Below, piece after piece: positions 1-5,272 of a stretch of DNA of 9,136 nucleotides. This DNA is from Opitutaceae bacterium (GTDB lineage: Bacteria > Verrucomicrobiota > Verrucomicrobiia > Opitutales > Opitutaceae). The first letter of the stretch is position 1. Each line of letters begins with the position of its first letter. The notes beneath the pieces are model-generated. The model saw nothing but the letters and a program-made list of their open reading frames with translations, made no database searches and was not told where the DNA came from. The position numbers were made by a program, and so were the translations under genes. The stretch lies in the NCBI GenBank assembly GCA_005787865.1, contig SXZN01000254.1, positions 1 through 9,136 of the forward strand, written 5' to 3'.

Positions 1-305
1 TCGGCGGGCACGCTCCCCAGCAAGTGGAGGGTGTTCTCGCGGTCGTAGGCGAGCATGGCGCCGGTGAGATGCGCAAACATCGCCGAGGCAAAACAGTGGG
101 GCTGGTCGCCGGCGAGCTTCAGCGGATCACCGATCAGGGATTGTTCTTCGACCCACGTTCCGCGCGGCGAGGCGTGATTGGCCGCGGCGTAAAGCATGTC
201 GGCTGTTTTGGCGTCATGACCGAGCACGAGATGTTGGCGGGCGATGAACATCCCCATGCCGGCCCAATTGCCACCGGGGAGCCAACCCAGACTCACGGGA
301 AGTCC
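1..305 (-). pseudogene. C-terminal part of the glycosidase, separated by the TAA at 306-308
   Basis: Reading the minus strand past the TAA in the same frame gives 101 codons with no further stop, to the window edge. The translation starts GLPVSLGWLPGGNWAGMGMF and continues with YAAANHASPRGTWVEEQSLI and KLAGDQPHCFASAMFAHLTG. This is typical of the last helices of six-hairpin glycosidases and joins naturally to the ...LLASVEK end of the upstream part. The Glu residues in GTWVEEQ are plausible catalytic candidates, by inference. The frame is unchanged, so one base substitution (for example GAA to TAA) explains the break; no indel is needed. No signal peptide or convincing start precedes the fragment, though GTG 294-296 and ATG 255-257 are in frame. 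Either the gene is inactive, the base is an error, or the stop is read through. The true end lies outside the window. Confidence 0.8.
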
Positions 306-2342
306 TTATTTTTCGACCGACGCGAGCAGCGCCAGGGTGCCGGTGAATAATTCATGTTGAGAGGAGATCCACCCTTCGCCGTTGAGGTGGGCATCGAAGA
401 TCGCCCATTGGGTGAGTTGGGGAATTGGATCAGCGCCCTTGAAGCCTACGCGGACGGGCAGGTAGAGATTGCCGTGCGCATCGCGGCGTTGGTCGCGCCG
501 GCGGTGGTGATTAAAAGAAGTGAGAAATTCTTGCGAGAGGGCCTCAATCATGCGGGCATCGGCCTCGTAGCCGAGCGCGTGAGCGGCGCGGACCGCGGCA
601 TTGAGTCCGGTGATCGTGCAATACACCGAAGAATATTCTGCGCCGATATCCATGATGCCACCATCGCTGAAGCCGGGGGGGAATAAACCAGCGTACGGCG
701 CGTCGGGCTGCGCCAGCGTCCGGTTGCGGAGCGCGCGAATCCCTTCCACTCCGCGCAAGATTTGGGGCCAATGGGCGCGAGCGTAATCCCAGTTTCCGGT
801 GATTTGCGCATCGCGTTCGACGGCCCAGAGGACCTCCGCCGTGGCGCGGTAAATTTGTTGGGGATGTAATTCGTCAATGACGCCGCTGGCATTTTGATGG
901 CTAAAGAGTGCATCCAGAGTTTGGCGGCCGCTGGCCGAATCACCGAGCATCGCGGCGAGCTCAGTGAAATAAACGGCATCCGCCGCCCAGAGTCCGCGAT
1001 ACAGGGTGAAGCTGGCATTAAATTGGGACTGACCGTTAATATTTTCCCGGGCCTGATAAAGGGTGCGAATGGCCGCGTCGACCATCGCTTGAATCGCGGG
1101 GTCGGCCACCGTGATATGACCGAGGGGAATGGGATACTGCGCCCACTGGGCGCGCGCTTGAGCGATCGCCGCCGGGACGGATAATTTTTCGGCAAGGGCC
1201 ACATCGGCGTCAGTCGCTTGGCCGGAAAAAATGAAGGCCGTGACATCTTGGGTGCCAGCGGGGAAAGTTAACTGCCAGCCGGTGGCGGTCGGCTCAATCT
1301 TACTCGCCTGGGGCCGCGTGAGCACCAAAGGGGCGCCCGCATAGGTCATCAGCCCATTGCCAGCGGCCTTGAGGACGCGGCCCGTTTTGATGGTTAGCTG
1401 GGGTTGAACCGCCCCGGTATAATGGGCGTGGATGAGATCGGTGCGGGCGGGTTCGCGGCTCACTTCGGTGCCGCAGGCGATGCGCAATTCCGCGCGATCT
1501 TCGGGACCGGCGGAGCCCGCGACGAGTTCGGCGCGAGTTAATTTAATTCCCGGCGGGTAAAGGGCGATGCCCGCCAAGGTCGTATTGGGATCGCGGCCTT
1601 GCGGTGCGATGATGCTGATATCGATCCAGCCATTGCGATCTGTGTCGACGGCCTCGAACAAGAAAACTTGCGGCTGGTTGAGCGGCGCATTGAGCGCAAG
1701 ATCGAGGAGCAAGGGAGTGGCGCCTTCGACCTGCATGTCGGCGAAGCGCTCGCCCAGACGAAGTTTATAGCTTTCACAAAAGCCGAGCATGACGCGCTTG
1801 GCGGCGCCGGGAGTAACGCGTACGCGGTAACGCAGCGGGCGATTAACGCCCCAGGCGACGTTGCGGAATTCGGGAGAAACGGTGGCGGCGGGCTGAGCCC
1901 AGCCCAGCGCGCCGGTGATGCCATCGAGGCGTTCCCATTGGGCGGTGCGGCCCTCGGAAATTGCGGGCGCCGCCGGTGGCAGGGCGAGCGTTGTGAGTTC
2001 GATCACGGCGTCGTCGCGCGTGAGGATGGTACGCACGGCCGGGAAACGAGCGGACTCGAGCCAAGTTTGTTCCTTCAGTTTGAAAGCGTCACCGACCGCG
2101 CTCGCTGCGATGATGGTCGCGGGTTGGACATAGGGGCCCGGCCCGAAATCGTAAAGGAGCGCGCCCCGCTCGTCTGCCATGGGCTTGTGCCAGTCATCGG
2201 GTGCGCCGAGCGGCTGATGCCAGGTGGGCATGCCGAAGCGCAGGTCTACGACGCGCGCGGGGGTCGGGTCGGGCGTCGTCGCTCCAATCAGAAGAGGGAG
2301 GCTAAGGAGCAGGACAGGCAGCAGGCGAGGGGAGCACAGCAT
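306..2342 (-). CDS. Exported six-hairpin glycosidase-like protein, truncated by in-frame stop
   Basis: Encodes 678 residues up to a TAA at 306-308. Residues 1-21 form a signal peptide (basic start, then a Leu-rich core ending LLIGA), so the product should be exported. Residues about 140-275 resemble a malectin-like carbohydrate-binding region (NVAWGVNRPLRYRV, DTDRNGWIDI, LAGIALYP). From about 405 the protein looks like an (alpha/alpha)6 glycosidase barrel: YRGLWAADAVYFTELAAMLG (448-467), ELHPQQIYRATAEVLWAVER (491-510), DGGI with AEYSSVY (560-574) and GEGWISSQHELFTGTLALL (655-673). The barrel is incomplete at the TAA, and the missing part is encoded in the same frame at 1-305. Start ATG 2340-2342 is chosen because the signal peptide begins there; no clear Shine-Dalgarno is visible. 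It is divergent from the peptidase gene. Exact substrate and GH family are not determinable; the fold call is family resemblance, not a search result. Confidence 0.8.
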   Translation of the reverse strand: MLCSPRLLPVLLLSLPLLIGATTPDPTPARVVDLRFGMPTWHQPLGAPDDWHKPMADERGALLYDFGPGPYVQPATIIAASAVGDAFKLKEQTWLESARFPAVRTILTRDDAVIELTTLALPPAAPAISEGRTAQWERLDGITGALGWAQPAATVSPEFRNVAWGVNRPLRYRVRVTPGAAKRVMLGFCESYKLRLGERFADMQVEGATPLLLDLALNAPLNQPQVFLFEAVDTDRNGWIDISIIAPQGRDPNTTLAGIALYPPGIKLTRAELVAGSAGPEDRAELRIACGTEVSREPARTDLIHAHYTGAVQPQLTIKTGRVLKAAGNGLMTYAGAPLVLTRPQASKIEPTATGWQLTFPAGTQDVTAFIFSGQATDADVALAEKLSVPAAIAQARAQWAQYPIPLGHITVADPAIQAMVDAAIRTLYQARENINGQSQFNASFTLYRGLWAADAVYFTELAAMLGDSASGRQTLDALFSHQNASGVIDELHPQQIYRATAEVLWAVERDAQITGNWDYARAHWPQILRGVEGIRALRNRTLAQPDAPYAGLFPPGFSDGGIMDIGAEYSSVYCTITGLNAAVRAAHALGYEADARMIEALSQEFLTSFNHHRRRDQRRDAHGNLYLPVRVGFKGADPIPQLTQWAIFDAHLNGEGWISSQHELFTGTLALLASVEK

Positions 2343-2459
2343 GGCTCAGAGAATTGTGGTAAAAGCATGCAGCACAAAATGAATTTTAATGAAAATTTAA
2401 AATGGGTTGAATGCTGAGTTGTGTCAGCGGCTGAACTTGCTCTGCTTTGGGGTAATTTT
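2343..2459. promoter_or_regulatory. AT-rich divergent intergenic region with candidate minus-strand promoter
   Basis: This 117-bp gap lies between divergently transcribed genes and is much more AT-rich than its flanks. On the minus strand, TTCAAC (2411-2406) and TAAAAT (2388-2383) are separated by exactly 17 bp, a reasonable -35/-10 pair for the glycosidase gene. The -10 matches the sigma-70 consensus at 5 of 6 positions, the -35 at only 3 of 6. A small inverted repeat, AATTTT at 2382-2387 and AAAATT at 2392-2397, overlaps the -10. For the plus-strand gene a TAAAAT is present at 2398-2403 but no -35 pairs with it well. Sites are consensus guesses only. Confidence 0.35.
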
Positions 2460-3248
2460 ATGCGTAATTTTTGGCTATTTTTAGTGATCCTGCTCACCGT
2501 GGCTGCCACGCGCGGCGCGACGCAAGCGGCGGTAAGTCCCTCCGTGTTGGTCGTGGGTGGGGCCATGAGTGCCGGCCCGCACTTTATTGCCAGCACGCGG
2601 GCAGTCCTGCAGCGGCATTATGCGGGCTGCCAGAAAATCGTCCTCGTGCTCCATGCTGATTTACCCCGCGATCGGAGTCGACGGGAGGTTCAGCTCAAGG
2701 CGGCCTTTGGAGAAATCGGTTTTGCACACGTGGAATCCCTGCATCATGCGGATCTGGCCGGGCAGCGGATGTTATTGGAGCAAGCCGATGGAATCTTCGT
2801 GGGCGGTGGCGAAACTTTTGTGCTGTTGGCCGAACTCTACCGGACAGGTCAGTTGGATCTGATTCGGTCGCGCGTGGCCGCGGGGGTGCCGTACGGTGGT
2901 TCGAGTGCGGGGGCCAATGTGGCGGGGCGGTTGATTGGCACCACCAACGATTTTCCGGTTGCGGAAATTCCTAGTCGGCGCGCGCTGGCGATTTTTCCCG
3001 CGGTCATCAATCCGCATCATCCGGCGCCTTCCGCTCCCGGTGATTTTGATTATCGGGCGCAAAGAATTAATAATTATCTCGGCTTCAACCCGACGGAGAT
3101 CGTGTTGGGGTTGGGTAATGGAGCGATGGCGCGTCTCCATGATGGTCGGGTAACGTTAGAGGCGGGGCTAGGCTGGGTTTATCAAGCGAAGGGCCGCCGG
3201 TCACTGGTGCCCGGTGATTTGATTCCCGAGCTGCTGCCCGAAAAATAA
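2460..3248 (+). CDS. Exported peptidase E-like protein (family S51)
   Basis: 262 residues resembling peptidase E (alpha-aspartyl dipeptidase, PepE) and cyanophycinase, S51 serine peptidases. Matching landmarks in order: GGGETF (115-120), GGSSAGAN with the nucleophile Ser149, TTNDFPV, FPAVINPH with His186, and YRAQRI. In PepE the triad is Ser-His-Glu, with Glu in a GLPEGN motif; here the aligned stretch is GLGNGA, so Glu is Asn220. Activity may be altered, or another residue may substitute. PepE is normally cytosolic, but this protein starts MRNFWLFLVILLTVAATRGA, a good signal peptide. Start ATG 2460 is preferred over GTG 2421 because it puts the charged N-terminus directly before the hydrophobic core; GGGG at 2449-2452 is a weak ribosome binding site. 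The gene ends TAA, followed two codons later by an in-frame TAG. It is monocistronic, divergent from the glycosidase and convergent with the mutarotase-like gene. Substrate is uncertain. Confidence 0.85.
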   Translation: MRNFWLFLVILLTVAATRGATQAAVSPSVLVVGGAMSAGPHFIASTRAVLQRHYAGCQKIVLVLHADLPRDRSRREVQLKAAFGEIGFAHVESLHHADLAGQRMLLEQADGIFVGGGETFVLLAELYRTGQLDLIRSRVAAGVPYGGSSAGANVAGRLIGTTNDFPVAEIPSRRALAIFPAVINPHHPAPSAPGDFDYRAQRINNYLGFNPTEIVLGLGNGAMARLHDGRVTLEAGLGWVYQAKGRRSLVPGDLIPELLPEK

Positions 3249-3253
3249 TTCTA

Positions 3254-3290
3254 GCGGTGATGAGACCGCCCGGCTCAAGCCGCCGAGCCG
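3254..3290 (+). terminator. Possible hairpin terminator after the peptidase E-like gene
   Basis: Two small inverted repeats start 5 bp after the stop: GCGGT (3254-3258) with ACCGC (3265-3269), loop GATGAG; and CGGCT (3271-3275) with AGCCG (3286-3290), which also allows an inner CGGC/GCCG pairing. No T-tract follows either stem, so a classical Rho-independent terminator is not supported. They may only slow polymerase or be chance in GC-rich sequence. Confidence 0.25.
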
Positions 3291-3605
3291 CCACAAAAGG
3301 CCCAGAAGGCGCAAAACCGACCAAGGCATGGCCACAAAAAACCCGAGAAACACAAAAACGAACCAATCCATTTTTAACCGCGAAGGGCGCGAAGTGACGC
3401 GAAGGGTCCGGACTTAAACTCGCCGCCTCTCCCGCGCGACAGGGGATCGGCCCTATAACCTCTAGCCTCTCACCTTTTGCCTCTAGCCTTGTGGCCGCCA
3501 CGAAAAACCCGAGAAACACCAAAATCGACTAAGGCATTTTTGCCCGCGAAAACCGCGAAATGACGCGAAGGGTTCGGGCTTAAACCTTAAAACTTTTCGC
3601 CTCTG
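3290..3605. repeat. Three diverged direct copies of a GCCACAAAA...GCGAAGG module
   Basis: Copy 0 (3290-3329) is short: GCCACAAAAGGCCC, then CAAAACCGACCAAGGCAT. Copy 1 (3331-3430) and copy 2 (3497-3605) are long and align in order: GCCACRAAAAACCCGAGAAACAC, then CATTTTT, then CCGCGAA, then TGACGCGAAGGGT followed by CGG, CTTAAAC and a terminal CGCCTCT or GCCTCT. Copy 1 abuts copy 0. Copies 1 and 2 differ by scattered substitutions and small indels, so the duplication is not recent. None encodes a plausible protein. The GCGAAG-rich core resembles intergenic repeats I associate with Verrucomicrobiota genomes, which is recollection rather than a search result. Confidence 0.7.
3452..3493. repeat. 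Heptamer array, consensus CCTCTAR (six units)
   Basis: Six consecutive 7-bp units in strict register: CCTATAA, CCTCTAG, CCTCTCA, CCTTTTG, CCTCTAG, CCTTGTG. Two units are identical and every unit starts CC. The array sits between long module copies 1 and 2. A second array of the same heptamer lies at 3669-3696. Confidence 0.7.
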
Positions 3606-3635
3606 TTTCGCCCCAGTGGCGAGAACTGAGGACGA

Positions 3636-3666
3636 ACACCGGGTTGATAGCAGTCAACAACGGTGT
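3636..3666. repeat. Two-part hairpin in the convergent region
   Basis: ACACCG (3636-3641) pairs with CGGTGT (3661-3666), and inside it GTTGA (3643-3647) pairs with TCAAC (3654-3658), around a TAGCAG loop. That is 11 bp of stem with a small internal loop. No T-tract follows on either strand. It could act as a terminator between the convergent genes or be part of the repeat element, since it directly precedes the second heptamer array. Confidence 0.5.
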
Positions 3667-3668
3667 CT

Positions 3669-3696
3669 CCTCTAGCCTCTGACCTCTAACCTCTCC
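3669..3696. repeat. Heptamer array, consensus CCTCTAR (four units)
   Basis: Four units in strict register: CCTCTAG, CCTCTGA, CCTCTAA, CCTCTCC. It runs into a C6-T-C6 tract (3695-3707) that ends 2 bp before the stop codon of the minus-strand mutarotase-like gene. Same unit as the array at 3452-3493. Confidence 0.7.
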
Positions 3697-3709
3697 CCCC
3701 TCCCCCCAG

Positions 3710-4561
3710 CTACTTAGCGGGGCCGAAATCGTAGGTTAGGTTCCACTCGCGGGTCTCGCCGGGAGCAAGATCGAGCGCGAGATAAGGTTCGAGTGAGAGG
3801 GTGTTTCCGTTGGCCCACAGGACGCATTTAAAGGGGACGAAGTCGGTGGTGAAATGAACTGAGGTCAGCTTCGGGTGGGTCAGGGTTGCGACCAAGGGCT
3901 GCCCCGTGGGTAGTCCTAAAAATTCCAGATGGCCGCCGTCAACTCCGATAAAAGGGCGATACATTGTGAGCGTCCGCCCCGTTAATTTATAACCGATATT
4001 TTCCGCGAGTTGCGTGCCGGCGGGCAAAGTGACGACCTGCAAGCCATCGGTCTGCAGCGCGAAAAAAGGATGGGCAAACCACTCGAACTTGAGCGGAGTG
4101 CGGCCGCGATTAGTCAGGCGCGAAGTGGAGCGCAGGTGCCGACCCTCTAAGGCGATGGTGCGTTCAATTGCATAGGACCAAGGACCCACCGTTTGCGCCG
4201 TACGAAAAATTGCCTGAGTAGGCGTGAGTTCAGTTTCCCAGTGGCAGGGTTGGGTGACGCTGACATTTCCGGCCGCATCGCGGCCGAGTTGGCCGGCACC
4301 GGGCGCGAGGCCGATGGGGCCATCCCAGAGCAAGGGCTGGCCCGTCATGGTGCTATGGCGAAACGACTCGGGCAGACCTTGGCCGTTGCGCGGAACGGGA
4401 TCGGGTTTGGGCCATTCGGGGCCGGTGAGTAAATCGCCCACGTGCTGGTCGTGAATTTGCCAGATGTAGCCCCCCCAGCAAAAGCGGGGGCCTAGGTGGG
4501 CGTGTTCTGCGACCGGATCGAGTAGATCGACGGTGAGTTCGGCGTTGGCGAGATGCAACAT
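3710..4561 (-). CDS. Galactose mutarotase-fold (aldose 1-epimerase-like) protein
   Basis: 283 residues with no signal peptide or membrane segment, so probably cytosolic. The overall pattern is that of the galactose-mutarotase-like beta-sandwich: an N-terminal LGPRFCWGGYIWQI strand pair, KFEWFAHPFFAL in the middle, and a C-terminal segment HFTTDFVPFKCVLWA, NTLSLEPYLALDLAPGE, REWNLTYDFG. In true mutarotases a His and a Glu catalyse anomer interconversion; His164 and Glu258 are the visible candidates, by position and inference only. It may act on a sugar or sugar phosphate rather than galactose. Start ATG 4559-4561 is preferred; an in-frame TTG lies two codons upstream at 4567. No clear Shine-Dalgarno is visible. 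It is last in the minus-strand cluster, 64 bp below the exported 178-aa gene with a hairpin between. The stop is TAG, followed by a G-rich run on the coding strand. Confidence 0.7.
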   Translation of the reverse strand: MLHLANAELTVDLLDPVAEHAHLGPRFCWGGYIWQIHDQHVGDLLTGPEWPKPDPVPRNGQGLPESFRHSTMTGQPLLWDGPIGLAPGAGQLGRDAAGNVSVTQPCHWETELTPTQAIFRTAQTVGPWSYAIERTIALEGRHLRSTSRLTNRGRTPLKFEWFAHPFFALQTDGLQVVTLPAGTQLAENIGYKLTGRTLTMYRPFIGVDGGHLEFLGLPTGQPLVATLTHPKLTSVHFTTDFVPFKCVLWANGNTLSLEPYLALDLAPGETREWNLTYDFGPAK

Positions 4562-4584
4562 GAGCAAAAAACCGTGAGGTGAAA

Positions 4585-4607
4585 GCGCGGGCTGGGAGCC
4601 ACCGCGC
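4585..4607 (-). terminator. GC-rich hairpin between the exported protein and mutarotase-like genes
   Basis: On the minus strand GCGCGG (4607-4602) pairs with CCGCGC (4590-4585). Inside, GCT and AGC pair around a CCC loop, with a two-base bulge. Only three Ts follow, then CACC. It lies 18 bp after the stop of the 178-aa gene and 23 bp before the next start. It could be a weak terminator or attenuator that lowers expression of the last gene. Function is inferred from structure and position. Confidence 0.35.
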
Positions 4608-4625
4608 GTGAGCGCTAATAAAAAC

Positions 4626-5162
4626 TTAGCGCAGGCGCATGAGGCGCAGCGTGGTGCTCTGGCCGTCGATGACTAAAACAAATTGGCCATGCGGACGGGC
4701 GTGGATTTCAATACTTTTGCCCAAGAGCTCGTAGGTGATCGGTTCAAAGCCTTCCCATACTTGACCGTTATCGAGGAGGAAGCGATTAGCTGATTCCCAT
4801 TTCACTACGGTGCTAACCAGCGGAGGAAGCGTGCGCCAGTCCGAGTCATCGAAGGCCGGCAGACCAAAGCGCTGGAGCCAACCAGCCTTGGGTTGAACTA
4901 GGGGCATGGGCGCAGGGATCGCGACAGCTGCGGCGGTCGCGCGGGCGGTGACGAGCGCTGTTTGGAGCTGAGTGGTCGCCGCCGCTTGTTGGCGAATCAG
5001 AGCAGCATCGATCACGCCGAGCTCATCTGGACTGAGGCGATCGAGTCCGGCGCGTTGCCATTCTGCCGGCGTGAGGACGGCTTGGAGGCCAGGAAATTTT
5101 TCCGCGGCCGAGCAGGCGATGGTGAGGAGTAAGCAGAAGAACCAGCGGGGGGCCAATTTCAT
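4626..5162 (-). CDS. Exported protein of unknown function, 178 aa
   Basis: I do not recognise a named family. Residues 1-20 (MKLAPRWFFCLLLTIACSAA) are a clear signal peptide. Cleavage after SAA fits signal peptidase I; Cys17 in LTIAC is a poor lipobox because position -3 is Thr. Residues 26-56 contain LTPAEWQRAGLDRLSPDELG, a helical LTP-LSPDEL pattern I have seen in small periplasmic proteins. An Ala/Pro-rich linker (about 60-92) leads to a C-terminal beta-rich part, FLLDNGQVWEGFEP, SIEIHARPHG and LRLMRLR, suggestive of a small beta-barrel. The DNGQVW motif occurs in other secreted bacterial proteins together with the LTP-type helix, which supports the two-part reading. Start ATG 5160-5162 is fixed by the signal peptide; no strong ribosome binding site is visible. 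It lies 110 bp below the ABC exporter gene and may share its transcript or have its own promoter in that gap. Confidence 0.75.
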   Translation of the reverse strand: MKLAPRWFFCLLLTIACSAAEKFPGLQAVLTPAEWQRAGLDRLSPDELGVIDAALIRQQAAATTQLQTALVTARATAAAVAIPAPMPLVQPKAGWLQRFGLPAFDDSDWRTLPPLVSTVVKWESANRFLLDNGQVWEGFEPITYELLGKSIEIHARPHGQFVLVIDGQSTTLRLMRLR

Positions 5163-5272
5163 GAAGAAAGTTTGAGGCGATCGCTGCCAGTGAACGAGGA
5201 TAAAATATCTAGCTCGCCTGAAAATTCACGAAGGTCCTCTAGCCGATTTTGCGCAACGCAGGGCGCTTCGAG

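Larger units (their letters stand above)
3249..3709. other. Gene-free convergent intergenic region rich in repeats
   Basis: A 461-bp gap between the stop of the peptidase E-like gene (+) and the stop of the mutarotase-like gene (-). No open frame here reads like protein. It holds two inverted repeats just after the plus-strand stop, three diverged copies of a GCCACAAAA module (two of them long), two CCTCTAR heptamer arrays, a two-part hairpin and a C6-T-C6 run. These parts are listed separately. Such repeats between convergent genes are typical of selfish or structural intergenic elements rather than promoters. Confidence 0.75.

Noticed and set aside
306..308. Recoding of TAA as a sense codon, or programmed readthrough
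   Set aside because: Other genes here (peptidase, 178-aa protein, exporter, ferritin-like) end naturally at TAA, so the codon is not reassigned. The TAA GGA context shows no known readthrough signal. A nonsense mutation or base error is simpler.
1599..2417. Long plus-strand open frame antisense to the glycosidase (272 codons)
   Set aside because: The minus-strand protein reads as a real signal peptide plus recognisable domains. The antisense translation is Arg/Gly-rich and unlike any protein, a usual shadow in GC-rich genes.
3240..3249. Shared CGAAAAATAA at the ends of the peptidase gene and the interrupted glycosidase
   Set aside because: The ten-base match covers a Glu-Lys-stop ending only and flanks do not match, so it is coincidence rather than recombination.
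3290..3696. CRISPR array
   Set aside because: Repeat units are either 7 bp with no spacers, or about 100 bp and diverged. There is no regular repeat-spacer pattern and no cas gene.
5177..5184. GCGATCGC palindrome resembling the cyanobacterial HIP1 site
   Set aside because: Not seen repeated in the window and other content does not suggest a cyanobacterium; expected by chance.
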